Notes: a model not told the origin generated them from the sequence alone. A stretch of 64,000 bases of DNA from an uncultured Ulvibacter sp. (GCA_938083445.1 CALKCP010000011.1:1-64000); one strand, 5' to 3'; positions 26,050-35,229 are shown, counted from the first letter of the stretch. Program-made: numbers and translations.

Positions 26050-29010
26050 CTAGTTTATGGTTTCACAATCAAAGTTCTTGTTTCCTCTTTTCATAGGGGG
26101 CTTGGTTTTACCACCACCACTTTTCTCCTTTAGCATCATCTTAATAAGGTTGTTTTTTTCTTCCTTCATAGCAATTCTATGCTGGGCATCTTGCTCCTTG
26201 TCGAAATAAACAACGCCTTCTATCATTGTTTTTTCAGCAACGGCATATACGGAAAGTGGGTGATCGCTCCATAAAACCAAATCGGCATCTTTGCCCTCTT
26301 TGATACTACCTACGCGATCATCGATATGGAGTAATTTGGCAGGATTAATAGTGACCATCTTCCATGCCTCCTCCTCAGACATACCGCCATATTTTACCGT
26401 TTTGGCTGCTTCTTGATTTAGTCGTCTTGACATCTCTCCATCATCACTATTAATAGCGACGGTAACACCTTGTTTACTCATAATCGCCGCATTGTAAGGA
26501 ATTGCGTCGTTCACTTCATATTTGTAAGCCCACCAATCACTAAAGGTAGATGCACCAACGCCGTGTTCCCTCATTTTATCAGCAACTTTATATCCTTCGA
26601 GGATATGTGTAAATGTATTCACTCTAAAGTCAAAGCGCTCGGCAACTTTCATAAGCATGTTAATTTCACTTTGAACATAGGAATGACAACTTATGAAACG
26701 TTCGCCATTTAAAATTTGTGCCAAAACTTCCATTTCTTCATCGTATCGATATGGCTGCCCACTTTTCTTTTTAGTATCATAGGTTCTGGCTCTGTTGAAG
26801 TAATTCACATATAACTGTTCAACACCCATTCTGGTTTGAGGGAAACGATTAAAACTTTGCCAATTCGATTGCTTTACATTTTCTCCAAGGGCAAATTTTA
26901 TAAACTTCGGACTGTTATTATAAATGAGTTGATCTGCGCTTTCACCCCATTTTAACTTGATGATTGCCGACTGCCCGCCAATTGGATTTGCAGATCCGTG
27001 CAAAATCTGAATGGACGTAACACCCCCGGCAAGATTTCGATAAATGTCAACATCTTCGTGGTCTACAACATCTTCAATGGATACTTCTGCAGACGAATTA
27101 TGACCCCCTTCATTAATAGATAAAGCGGCTATATGAGAATGCTCATCCACAATACCCGATGTGAGGTGTTTTCCAGTAGCATCGATTACAAGAGCTGAAC
27201 CTGAATTTAGGTTTTTGCCAACTTTAGTTATCATGCCGTTCTTCACGAGCACATCTGTTTCTTCCAATACACCAGCCGATTCGCCTGTCCATACGGTAGC
27301 ATTCTTGAATAGAAAATCCTGTGTCTTTGGTTTTTCAGAAAAGCCATAACCAACATTGGGGTAGGTAATCGGTACTATTTCTGGTTTTTCTTTTTTCTTT
27401 TTTTCTTTGGATCCTTTGTCATCATCATCTGCGTCTCCCGTTTTTAAAGCGGTAAATCCCGTTTCCATACCATTAGGAAGAACTATCTTACCCGAAAAAT
27501 CACTTCCTTCTTTTGGAATAATTGATACGCTTCTATACGATTCGGAAACTGCTTCATCTTTAAAAGAGAGCGTTAACCAGTTTTTTGCATAGCTAAGTTT
27601 AGAAGGAAATTTAGTGTCACCAATGGAAACATTTGATTTAGGTTTTGCTGCTTTTCCATTTATGTTTAAGGCATATGTTTTGCCACCAATGGCCATCTCA
27701 TAGATACCGCGAATGTCTTTTTGATCCTTATCATTGATCACATTTTTATTTCCTTGAACCCAGTTCTCGTAAAGAACAGTCTCATCTTCGAATAAAACAC
27801 CAGAGGTAATTAAAAAGTTGGCATATCGGCCCTCTTTTAAGGATCCTATTTTATCACTTTTCCCCAATAATTCGGCAGGGACAGTGGTTAATGATTCTAA
27901 GGCCTTCGTCTTGTCAAAACCATATTCGAAAGCTTTCTTAAGGTTTTTAGTAAACTCGGCTGGTTTTTTTAGTTTATATGTGGTAAGCGAAAAAGAAATG
28001 TCATTGTCAGACAGCACCTTAGGGTTCATTGGGGCCTGATTCCAAGCACGCATATCCTCTAGTGATATATTGCTTGTTAAATAAGGGTCAGAGACATCGT
28101 AGGCAACAGGGAAATTTATGGGTATAATGTAGCTCGCATTCGTCGCTTTTATACTCTCGATAGCTTCATATTCATCACCACCGCCTACGATCACATAATC
28201 AAGATTAAAAAGGTCTCCAATCTTATCAGCGCGTAAATTGTTTCCCTTGTCATTTGCTTCAAAAAAGGAAACCAACCCTCGATTGGCTATTAATGCCTCT
28301 AAAGAACGGTCTTTCGTTCTAACATTTCCTTTTGAATACCAGTCGGCATCATAGTGCATTTGGCGTAAGAGTGCCATCGCACCCATTAACGAGCCAGGGT
28401 ACGATTGTCGGCTTGTGACACTTTTAGAGAAAGAGAAGTACTGTCCTAAAGCATCTTCAATAATTCGATCTGCGTCACCAAGGTCGTTATTAAGGGCAAC
28501 TAACAATCCAGTCCCTCTGGCAATTCCATCCATTTTATGCGTTCCTACAACACCAAAACCCTCTTTTCGGAAAGCTTCAGCACTAGTATTGTTATACTTA
28601 AATGAATCAATTCCATTTTGCTCCGGCATGATATGGTCATTCCAATAAAACCCTTCACGAGATGCTTCGTATTGAGGAGAGCGTCCTTGCCCAGTTTTGC
28701 GTTTTGGCTTCTCAATTCCAAATCCAGTATACGCATCGATGAACGACGGATAGATGTATTTTCCTTCTAAATCAATAACAACAGCATTTTCAGGAATGCG
28801 AACCGATTTACCTGTTTGCACTACCTTCCCATTTTGAATAAGCAGCGTACCATTGGAAATCTTTTCGCTGGGTGTCACATAAATGGTCGCGTTGGTAAAT
28901 GCTGTGAAATTATTGTTTTCCTCTTTAAGGGCGTCGTTTTTCGGAAAGTAGTCCTGTGAAATTGCTTGAAAGGTGCAAAACAAGAGTAATAATAGGGTAG
29001 TTCTTCTCAT
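26050..29010 (-). CDS. Secreted double-domain amidohydrolase
   Basis: A 986-residue exported protein with a signal peptide (LLLLFCTFQAISQDY) and two amidohydrolase-like halves. The first (about 30-430) looks degenerate: its strand-1 region GKYIYPSFIDAYTGFG lacks an HxH. The second (about 560-960) keeps the metal motif in HLTSGIVDEHSHIAA, a later HSY, HILEGYK, and the C-terminal GSIKEGKDADLVLW. A Lys-rich low-complexity linker (GSKEKKKKEKPE) sits near 530. Probably a periplasmic peptidase or deacylase-like hydrolase; the substrate is unknown. It is followed 7 bp later by a second amidohydrolase. Confidence 0.85.
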   Translation of the reverse strand: MRRTTLLLLLFCTFQAISQDYFPKNDALKEENNNFTAFTNATIYVTPSEKISNGTLLIQNGKVVQTGKSVRIPENAVVIDLEGKYIYPSFIDAYTGFGIEKPKRKTGQGRSPQYEASREGFYWNDHIMPEQNGIDSFKYNNTSAEAFRKEGFGVVGTHKMDGIARGTGLLVALNNDLGDADRIIEDALGQYFSFSKSVTSRQSYPGSLMGAMALLRQMHYDADWYSKGNVRTKDRSLEALIANRGLVSFFEANDKGNNLRADKIGDLFNLDYVIVGGGDEYEAIESIKATNASYIIPINFPVAYDVSDPYLTSNISLEDMRAWNQAPMNPKVLSDNDISFSLTTYKLKKPAEFTKNLKKAFEYGFDKTKALESLTTVPAELLGKSDKIGSLKEGRYANFLITSGVLFEDETVLYENWVQGNKNVINDKDQKDIRGIYEMAIGGKTYALNINGKAAKPKSNVSIGDTKFPSKLSYAKNWLTLSFKDEAVSESYRSVSIIPKEGSDFSGKIVLPNGMETGFTALKTGDADDDDKGSKEKKKKEKPEIVPITYPNVGYGFSEKPKTQDFLFKNATVWTGESAGVLEETDVLVKNGMITKVGKNLNSGSALVIDATGKHLTSGIVDEHSHIAALSINEGGHNSSAEVSIEDVVDHEDVDIYRNLAGGVTSIQILHGSANPIGGQSAIIKLKWGESADQLIYNNSPKFIKFALGENVKQSNWQSFNRFPQTRMGVEQLYVNYFNRARTYDTKKKSGQPYRYDEEMEVLAQILNGERFISCHSYVQSEINMLMKVAERFDFRVNTFTHILEGYKVADKMREHGVGASTFSDWWAYKYEVNDAIPYNAAIMSKQGVTVAINSDDGEMSRRLNQEAAKTVKYGGMSEEEAWKMVTINPAKLLHIDDRVGSIKEGKDADLVLWSDHPLSVYAVAEKTMIEGVVYFDKEQDAQHRIAMKEEKNNLIKMMLKEKSGGGKTKPPMKRGNKNFDCETIN

Positions 29011-29105
29011 CTGTTCGTTATTTGTTTAGCGAAGGCTTAAAGATAGGAATGTTATGCTATTTAACCACAATTTTAATAGCCTTTAACATCATTTCGAAAG
29101 AAGGG

Positions 29106-30173
29106 TTAAAAGGGTTTGTTTTCGTAATGATTTACAACCAAGGCTACCATATAACTATAACTCATGATGCCTTTAGACTGATTGTTAGCCTTTAAGAATT
29201 GATCCCAAAACAACTTGGAGACCGTTTCAAAAGGATTTTGGTACTTCTGCCAAAAGTCGCGCATTTCTTTATAACTAGCCAAAATTCCGGGGTTAATAGT
29301 CTTTAGAATTATGTGGTATGTATCGATATCCCTTCGAGCAATTTCGTTAATACAATATCGAAGCGCAAATATGTAACCCGTATAACGAATGTAGTCGTCA
29401 TCATTTGCCAAGGTGGCGAGTGTCGCTATAAAATTAGCTTCATTTTCGGCTGCGTAGCCTAGTTGATGCGCCTGCTCATGGCAACTAACAACAGGAAATT
29501 TATAGGTCTTAATGAGATTATTAACTTGTGCTTCCCCCGAAAAAGGATTGTAGTACCCACTATACCCCATGTAGGTTAGCCCTAAACTCCAACCGCTTTT
29601 TTTAATGCTTTTTGGTGAATAAGATAGATTGGGGTATTCGCTTTCAAGATTTTTATATCCGTCTATTGATTTTTTGAAAATTTCCTTCTGCGAATACGGT
29701 ATAACAACTTTTACGCTGTCCGAAAAGCCAAGGTTGCGATGCATTGCATTCGATTTTGATATCAGTCTTTCCGTAATAGATATAAGCTGCTCTGTGGTAT
29801 AATCTGTTTTTATATCCAGTGTTTTGTATAGCGGAACACGATAATAATTAAACCCCCAAAGTAGATTAAAAACAAAATAGACAATAGAAAGTGTCGCTAG
29901 AATGTCAACAAAAAAACGAACCGGTTCAAAGGTCAGTCTTCTAACATTTTTATAGAGCCAGCGAATAGCTAAAACACCAATTAATAGATAAAAGACATCT
30001 CCAATAGAAAATGGAATCCAGCCGAATAAGTAACGAGAAGCTGTTGAGAGATAGGGATAGAAACCTTGGCTGTAATACCGCTCAATAAAATCTGGAAACA
30101 TTTTCAAAACATGCAATAACAGGAACTGAATCGGCAGCAGTAGAGCTAATATTAAACGGGTCCTTTTTCGCAT
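29106..30173 (-). CDS. DUF3810 membrane zincin-like protein
   Basis: A 355-residue inner-membrane protein. Membrane helices are seen at about 6-24, 55-72 and 88-107, followed by an extracytoplasmic domain with a zincin motif HEQAH (232-236) and a downstream glutamate in AAENEANF (E244). This arrangement suggests a membrane metalloprotease, but no activity is known for DUF3810 to my knowledge. The gene stands alone, with a promoter element (CAAACATA on the plus strand) four bases upstream of its ATG, and is divergent from pepD. Confidence 0.82.
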   Translation of the reverse strand: MRKRTRLILALLLPIQFLLLHVLKMFPDFIERYYSQGFYPYLSTASRYLFGWIPFSIGDVFYLLIGVLAIRWLYKNVRRLTFEPVRFFVDILATLSIVYFVFNLLWGFNYYRVPLYKTLDIKTDYTTEQLISITERLISKSNAMHRNLGFSDSVKVVIPYSQKEIFKKSIDGYKNLESEYPNLSYSPKSIKKSGWSLGLTYMGYSGYYNPFSGEAQVNNLIKTYKFPVVSCHEQAHQLGYAAENEANFIATLATLANDDDYIRYTGYIFALRYCINEIARRDIDTYHIILKTINPGILASYKEMRDFWQKYQNPFETVSKLFWDQFLKANNQSKGIMSYSYMVALVVNHYENKPF

Positions 30174-30177
30174 TTTT

Positions 30178-30185
30178 CAAACATA
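30178..30185 (-). promoter_or_regulatory. Bacteroidota -7 element abutting the DUF3810 gene start
   Basis: On the minus strand it reads TATGTTTG, four bases before the ATG at 30171-30173. The predicted transcript would start at the start codon. Confidence 0.5.
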
Positions 30186-30229
30186 CAAAAATCTTTCTTT
30201 ACATAATTTTTAAAGCAATTGTAAATCCG

Positions 30230-30237
30230 TAATTTTG
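30230..30237 (+). promoter_or_regulatory. Bacteroidota -7 element (TAATTTTG) of pepD
   Basis: Matches TAnnTTTG, 34 bases upstream of the first pepD ATG in the divergent spacer with the DUF3810 gene. Confidence 0.45.
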
Positions 30238-30271
30238 CAAAAGCAAATAACACTTTGATTTAAATTAATAC

Positions 30272-31747
30272 ATGTTAACAATGAACGAAGCAATTAGAAA
30301 CCTTGAGCCAAGTGCCTTGTGGAATAAATTCGCAGATTTAAACGCAGTTCCGAGGCCATCAAAAAAAGAGGAAGGGGTGATCGCTTTCATGAAGGAATTT
30401 GGCCGTAATTTAGGTCTAGAAACTATTGAGGATGAGGTGGGTAATGTAATTATTAGAAAACCATCGACTCATGGTATGGAGGACCGAAAGGCCATTGTGC
30501 TTCAGTCGCATTTAGACATGGTTCATCAAAAAAACAGCGATACGATTTTTGATTTTGACACTCAAGGGATCGAAATGCTTATAGACGGTGATTGGGTTCG
30601 AGCCAATGGAACAACCTTAGGAGCAGATAATGGACTTGGAGTCGCCACAATCATGGCAATATTAGAAAGTAATACGATCGCTCACCCTTCAATCGAAGCT
30701 TTATTTACAATAGATGAAGAAACGGGAATGACTGGTGCAATGGGATTAAAAGGGGGGATGCTGAAAGGTGAAATTCTGCTCAACCTCGATACGGAAGAAG
30801 ATGATGAGATTGGAGTGGGATGTGCAGGCGGTGTGGACGTAACGGCCACCAAAGAGTATATGGAAATAGATACTCCTGCCAATTCTGAGGCCTTTTTAAT
30901 TACGGTGAAAGGTTTGAATGGAGGGCATAGCGGGATGGATATCATTAAAGGGTTGGGGAACGCCAACAAGATAATGAACAGAGTGCTTTATGCGTCTAAA
31001 AATGTAATACATCTTTCAGAATTGAAAGGAGGGAGCCTCAGAAATGCAATACCTCGAGAAAGCCATGCGGTTGTGATGGTCTCTAATGAAAATGTGACCG
31101 CTTTCCTCGCTGAAATTGAAAAAATATCGGGCGCTATATCTACGGAATATAGAAGTTTAGAGAAAGAGGTATCGATTACAGCGGAGAAGACCAGTAAAAC
31201 ACCTGAAAAAGTAATGGGATCTAAAGATCAGTTCGCTTTTTTAAGTGCTATTTATGCGGCTCACAATGGCGTATTTCGGATGAGTCCTGCGATTGCTGAT
31301 TTGGTTGAAACCTCAAATAATATCGCAAAAGTGACTGTAATGAATGGAGCGATTAAGGTAGAATGCCTGTCTCGATCTTCGGTAAAATCGTCAATTGATG
31401 ATTTAGTACATACATTAACATCCGTTTTTGAATTGGCCGATTTTGAAGTCAATGCAACTGGTGAATATCCTGGTTGGGCACCAAATATGGACAGCGCCAT
31501 TTTAAAGGTATTGGATGCTTTGTACGAAAAAATAAACGGTAAAAAAGCGTTTGTTGCTGCCTGTCATGCAGGACTAGAATGCGGTATTTTAGGACAAAAC
31601 TATCCTGATATGGATATGATTTCTTTTGGACCAACCATTAAAGGAGCGCATTCACCCGATGAGCGTGCAAGTATTTCTTCCGCCAAAAAGTATTGGGAGT
31701 TTGTCGTAGAGATATTAAAGAATATTCCGAAGAAAAGCATTGTCTAG
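30272..31747 (+). CDS. pepD: Aminoacyl-histidine dipeptidase (M20 family)
   Basis: A cytoplasmic zinc dipeptidase of the PepD/carnosinase-like M20C group, 491 residues as usual. Metal and catalytic motifs are seen in order: QSHLDMVHQ, GADNGLGVA (bridging Asp), IDEETGMTGA (catalytic Glu and ligand), LNLDTEEDDE, and a late THxGLE-type CHAGLECG with GPTIKGAHSPDE. The lid domain lies between about 210 and 390. Two ATG codons nine bases apart (30272, 30281) are both possible starts; the second gives MNEAIRNLEPS, closer to relatives. The next gene lies 47 bp downstream. Confidence 0.93.
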   Translation: MLTMNEAIRNLEPSALWNKFADLNAVPRPSKKEEGVIAFMKEFGRNLGLETIEDEVGNVIIRKPSTHGMEDRKAIVLQSHLDMVHQKNSDTIFDFDTQGIEMLIDGDWVRANGTTLGADNGLGVATIMAILESNTIAHPSIEALFTIDEETGMTGAMGLKGGMLKGEILLNLDTEEDDEIGVGCAGGVDVTATKEYMEIDTPANSEAFLITVKGLNGGHSGMDIIKGLGNANKIMNRVLYASKNVIHLSELKGGSLRNAIPRESHAVVMVSNENVTAFLAEIEKISGAISTEYRSLEKEVSITAEKTSKTPEKVMGSKDQFAFLSAIYAAHNGVFRMSPAIADLVETSNNIAKVTVMNGAIKVECLSRSSVKSSIDDLVHTLTSVFELADFEVNATGEYPGWAPNMDSAILKVLDALYEKINGKKAFVAACHAGLECGILGQNYPDMDMISFGPTIKGAHSPDERASISSAKKYWEFVVEILKNIPKKSIV

Positions 31748-31794
31748 GTGCGTTAGCTCTAGCTCATTAAATAGTCATTAAAACAACAAACGAG

Positions 31795-32295
31795 ATGGGA
31801 TTTATTTCCTTTATTAAGGAGGCAGGCGCGAAGGTCTTTGGTATTGGTAAAACAACAGCCGAGGAGAATGCGGAGTCGGTATTAGAAGAATCGGCAAGAG
31901 TAGTTGCGCAAAACGAGAGAGCAGGACTTCGATTAATTAAAGTGATTGGTGATCTTGGTTTAAAGGTTGAAAAGCTAGGTGTCGATATCGTAGGTGAAAT
32001 AGCCACGATACATGGAACAGCTGCGAATCAAGAAACGAGGGAGAAGGTGATTTTAGTTATTGGAAACACGGTAGGAATAGGTGGTGTTGAAGATAAGATG
32101 GTCGTTTCGATTGAAGAATCTGTTTCAATTTTCCACACGGTTGTGAGGGGCGATACTTTGAGTAAAATTGCAAATAGACTTTATGGTAATGCAGCCAAAT
32201 ACACCATAATTTTTGAAGCAAACCGGCCTATGCTCAGCCATCCAGACAGAATATACCCTGGACAGGTTTTACGCGTCCCAGCATGTAAGAAATAA
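31795..32295 (+). CDS. kbp: BON-LysM protein, Kbp/YgaU homologue
   Basis: A 166-residue protein resembling E. coli Kbp (YgaU), a cytoplasmic K+-binding protein with a BON domain followed by LysM. Recognisable parts are the N-terminal MGFISFIKEAGAKVFGI, the BON region ending KVILVIGNTVGIGGVEDKM, and a LysM domain starting HTVVRGDTLSKIANRLYGNA and ending YPGQVLRVP. No signal peptide is seen. It is about 17 residues longer than the E. coli protein, mainly between the N-terminus and the BON domain. Transcription ends in a perfect 20-bp hairpin shared with the convergent isomerase gene. Confidence 0.87.
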   Translation: MGFISFIKEAGAKVFGIGKTTAEENAESVLEESARVVAQNERAGLRLIKVIGDLGLKVEKLGVDIVGEIATIHGTAANQETREKVILVIGNTVGIGGVEDKMVVSIEESVSIFHTVVRGDTLSKIANRLYGNAAKYTIIFEANRPMLSHPDRIYPGQVLRVPACKK

Positions 32296-32307
32296 ATACC
32301 AATCGCG

Positions 32308-32352
32308 TACGAAAAAGCCCGTCTCATACTACATGAGACGGGCTTTTTCGTA
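32308..32352. terminator. Bidirectional terminator with a perfect 20-bp stem
   Basis: 32308-32327 is exactly complementary to 32333-32352 around a five-base loop. A-tracts and T-tracts inside the stem serve both strands. It lies between the convergent kbp and peptidyl-prolyl isomerase genes and can terminate both. Confidence 0.92.
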
Positions 32353-32366
32353 TGCATGAGAAATCC

Positions 32367-33473
32367 TTATTTCATCACATCCACAAGTTCAATTTCAAAA
32401 ATTACGTCTGAATTTGGTGGAATTAGATTGCCAGCTCCAGCATCTCCCCAAGCCAATTGCGCAGGAATGTACACTGTTGCCTTATCACCAACTTTCATCA
32501 ATAAAAGTGCTTCTCTAAAACCAGGTATTAGACGTGCGTCAGGACCGTAATCAGAAGGAGCAGGGGCATATCCTTTGTTTGCTACTTTATCTGCATTAAG
32601 CATTCCAAACTTTTCTTCAACTTCCATTATGTTTGAGTCGAATAAGGTTCCATTTGCAAGGTATCCTGCATAGTTCATAAGTATTTTCGAGCCTTCAGCT
32701 GGTTTTGGACCGTCTCCTTTGTTCGTAAATACAATTTGAACTCCAGAAGAAAGCGTTTCAGCGTTTTCTCTCAACTTGTTCAATCCAGTTGCAACTTCAA
32801 TTCCGATCTTTGCTTTAAGGGCCTCCACCTCTTTTTTGGCGACTTCTAATTTTTCCATTTCTTCATTAAAAGAACCGATTTTCGAATTTGAAGTGTTCAT
32901 AATAGACACTTTTTCAATAATCACAGCGTCGATTGGCCTATCACCTGGCTTTGTTGTTGTTGCAACTCCAAGAGAATCAATAACTTCTTGTCCTAGAACG
33001 ATTTCACCAAATATAGTATGGCGCCCGTCTAACCAAGGCGTTTCTTTTAATGTAACAAAAAATTGGCTTCCGTTTGTTCCAGGTCCAGAATTGGCCATGG
33101 CCAACAATCCTTTTTTTGTAAATTTTAATGAATCTACAATCTCGTCAGGGAATCGATAGCCAGGATTTCCGGTACCGTCACCTTTTGGATCACCCCCTTG
33201 AATCATGAAATCTTTTATAATTCTGTGGAAAATAAGGCCGTCATAAAATGGCTTCCCTTTGTAAATTGAATCCACCATATCATTGGATCCTTCAGCTAAT
33301 GCAACAAAATTTGTTACTGTTAATGGCGTCTGCTCATTATAAAGTTTCGCTACGAACGTCCCTTTGTTGGTTACAAATTCAGCATAAACACCTTTTTCTA
33401 AATCGGGGTATTTATTCTGACAAGAGGCAAATGCCAATGATAGCGATAAAAATAAAAATGTTAGTTTTTTCAT
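32367..33473 (-). CDS. Lipoprotein peptidyl-prolyl isomerase with cyclophilin and FKBP domains
   Basis: A 368-residue envelope folding catalyst with a lipoprotein signal peptide (lipobox AFASC, lipidated Cys18). A cyclophilin domain follows (about 28-185; FHRIIKDFMIQGGDPKGDG, NGSQFFVTL, HTIFGEI), then a short coiled linker (about 200-225) and a C-terminal FKBP domain (about 235-365; YAGYLANGTLFDSN, LIPGFREALLLMKVGDKATV, IPPNSDVIFEIELV). I start at the ATG at 33471-33473. It lies 7 bp after gldI, another lipoprotein FKBP, so the operon supplies two isomerases to the envelope. Confidence 0.92.
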   Translation of the reverse strand: MKKLTFLFLSLSLAFASCQNKYPDLEKGVYAEFVTNKGTFVAKLYNEQTPLTVTNFVALAEGSNDMVDSIYKGKPFYDGLIFHRIIKDFMIQGGDPKGDGTGNPGYRFPDEIVDSLKFTKKGLLAMANSGPGTNGSQFFVTLKETPWLDGRHTIFGEIVLGQEVIDSLGVATTTKPGDRPIDAVIIEKVSIMNTSNSKIGSFNEEMEKLEVAKKEVEALKAKIGIEVATGLNKLRENAETLSSGVQIVFTNKGDGPKPAEGSKILMNYAGYLANGTLFDSNIMEVEEKFGMLNADKVANKGYAPAPSDYGPDARLIPGFREALLLMKVGDKATVYIPAQLAWGDAGAGNLIPPNSDVIFEIELVDVMK

Positions 33474-33480
33474 AAATAAA

Positions 33481-34047
33481 TTAATTTTCGTTTGTTTGAT
33501 CAATTGTTTTTAAGGTTACTCTGCTTTGAATCGGGACATTTGGCCCCAATTTATTTTCTATTCCGTAATAGCCATACGCCTTAAAGGATGGAAGTAAGAA
33601 AGTGACCGTTTCTCCCTGCCTCATAAGCTTTAGACCCTCTCGTATACCAGATACCAAATCTTGATTTGATTTATCTACGATATAATATTGTAGTCCATTT
33701 TCTTCTTCGGAAACAATCGGAGTCCCGTCTAAATATTCAATGTTGTATGTAAATGTTACGGTGTCTCCAATCTCTGGTTTTTCAGTTAAATTAGGCTCTT
33801 GTTTTGTATTATAGTAATACCAAAAACCACTGTCTGATGCAAAATACGAATGCTCTGTATCTGCATCAATAATTTTTTTAATAACAGCCTTTTCATCTTC
33901 ATACAGTTTCTTATTTCGCTCTACCGATTCTTTTATAAAAGAACCCGACCTCACCTCAACAGGTCTCTGAGTTTCGGGGCTTTTGCAAGAGGTTACGCAA
34001 AAACTGATTATAATAGACAACAAAAAAAGGCGAATGTTCATTGACAA
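33481..34047 (-). CDS. gldI: Gliding motility lipoprotein GldI, FKBP-type isomerase
   Basis: A 188-residue lipoprotein (lipobox CVTSC near residue 21) with a C-terminal FKBP domain (about 95-185: PEIGDTVTFTYNIEYLDGTP, GIREGLKLMRQGETVTFLLP, NVPIQSRVTLKTI). GldI is needed for gliding and SprA/T9SS-linked surface functions in Flavobacterium johnsoniae, presumably by folding envelope partners. Its start overlaps the end of the DHH phosphoesterase gene by 10 bp and the double-domain isomerase gene follows 7 bp later. Presence of gldI alone does not prove that this organism glides. Confidence 0.92.
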   Translation of the reverse strand: MSMNIRLFLLSIIISFCVTSCKSPETQRPVEVRSGSFIKESVERNKKLYEDEKAVIKKIIDADTEHSYFASDSGFWYYYNTKQEPNLTEKPEIGDTVTFTYNIEYLDGTPIVSEEENGLQYYIVDKSNQDLVSGIREGLKLMRQGETVTFLLPSFKAYGYYGIENKLGPNVPIQSRVTLKTIDQTNEN

Positions 34048-35054
34048 AGGGCAGCTTTATAGTCGGGCAAGATACTAATAAATTCAGATATGGTTTTGTT
34101 AAGAGAATGTGAACTTCTTCCTCCTGCCGCATTAATATGACCCCCACCATGATAGTGAGTTCTGGCCACTTCATTCACAGAAAAGTCTCCTTTGCTCCTA
34201 AGGGACATTTTTATAATACTCTCTTGTTTGTTTTCTATAAAAATCACTGCAAAAACGATTCCTTTTATGGAAAGGGCATAATTTACAAAACCTTCTGTAT
34301 CGCCTTTTTTGAATTTATTTTCATCCAAGTCTTTCTGAGTGAGTGAGATATAAGCGGTTTTAAACTCCGGAAGAATAACTAAGTTTTTCAATGCAACACC
34401 CAAGAGTTTCATTCTATCAGGGCTACTGGTGTCGTATATATTTTGATGAATTATGGCATTGTTCGCACCAGCCTCGATTAGAAATGCTATTCTTCTATGA
34501 GTACTGGCACTAGTCGATGGAAACCTAAAAGAGCCCGTATCGGTCATAATACCTGTATATAGGTTGGTGGCAATCTTCGAATCTAAAAGGTGCAGTCCTT
34601 CAAGAGATTCCATAAAAACATAAACCATTTCGCAGGTCGAACTCATCGAGGTGTCACTATAGGTAGCTACTGCATAATCGCTTGGTTGTTGATGATGGTC
34701 GATCATTACGAATGCAGCATTACTTTGTTCCAACGGTTCCTGCATGGAACCAATGCGCCCTAAGGAGTTAAAATCTAGGGTAAAAATAAGATCTGCTTCT
34801 GAGATACAGCTTTCGCTCTGCTCACTATTTTTTTCATAGATCAAAATGGTTTCAGAACCTGGAAGCCATTTTAAGAAATCTGGAAAATCATTTGGAACAA
34901 TCACCGTCGGATTATGTCCTAATTTTTTCAGAAAAAAATACAGTCCTAAGCAAGAACCGACAGCATCTCCATCAGGATTTTTATGACCTACAATTACGAT
35001 GTCCTTTGGCTCGTTAAGTAGATTGTTTACGGTTGTAGTTATCTCAGTATTCAT
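34038..35054 (-). CDS. DHH-family phosphoesterase (NrnA-like)
   Basis: A 338-residue DHH/DHHA1 phosphoesterase of the NrnA type, which degrades short oligoribonucleotides and pAp or cyclic dinucleotide products. The motifs are present: GHKNPDGDAVGS, TLDFNSLGR, MIDHHQQPSDY and, in the DHHA1 domain, HYHGGGHINAAGG. The start is the ATG at 35052-35054; the TTG three codons earlier lies inside the promoter element. It heads a three-gene operon with gldI and the double-domain isomerase. Confidence 0.91.
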   Translation of the reverse strand: MNTEITTTVNNLLNEPKDIVIVGHKNPDGDAVGSCLGLYFFLKKLGHNPTVIVPNDFPDFLKWLPGSETILIYEKNSEQSESCISEADLIFTLDFNSLGRIGSMQEPLEQSNAAFVMIDHHQQPSDYAVATYSDTSMSSTCEMVYVFMESLEGLHLLDSKIATNLYTGIMTDTGSFRFPSTSASTHRRIAFLIEAGANNAIIHQNIYDTSSPDRMKLLGVALKNLVILPEFKTAYISLTQKDLDENKFKKGDTEGFVNYALSIKGIVFAVIFIENKQESIIKMSLRSKGDFSVNEVARTHYHGGGHINAAGGRSSHSLNKTISEFISILPDYKAALCQ

Positions 35055-35060
35055 AAGGCG

Positions 35061-35068
35061 CAAAGATA
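35061..35068 (-). promoter_or_regulatory. Bacteroidota -7 element of the DHH-gldI-isomerase operon
   Basis: On the minus strand it reads TATCTTTG, six bases before the ATG at 35054, again predicting an almost leaderless transcript. Confidence 0.5.
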
Positions 35069-35229
35069 CAATTTATTCGTAGTATCAAATAAAATTGACT
35101 TAGTAAAATTTAGAAGATGCCGTCATATGGGAGCCTTTAAGTGTTGATAGCAAAATGTAAGTAAAGGGATGTACAGAAGGCGTATCGACCTAATTGTTAA
35201 CTTTTTTCGAAATCTAGATTCGCTTTGAT

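Noticed and set aside
26470-28736. Antisense reading frames inside the large amidohydrolase gene
   Set aside because: Short, no family resemblance, and they mirror codon bias of the real gene on the other strand.
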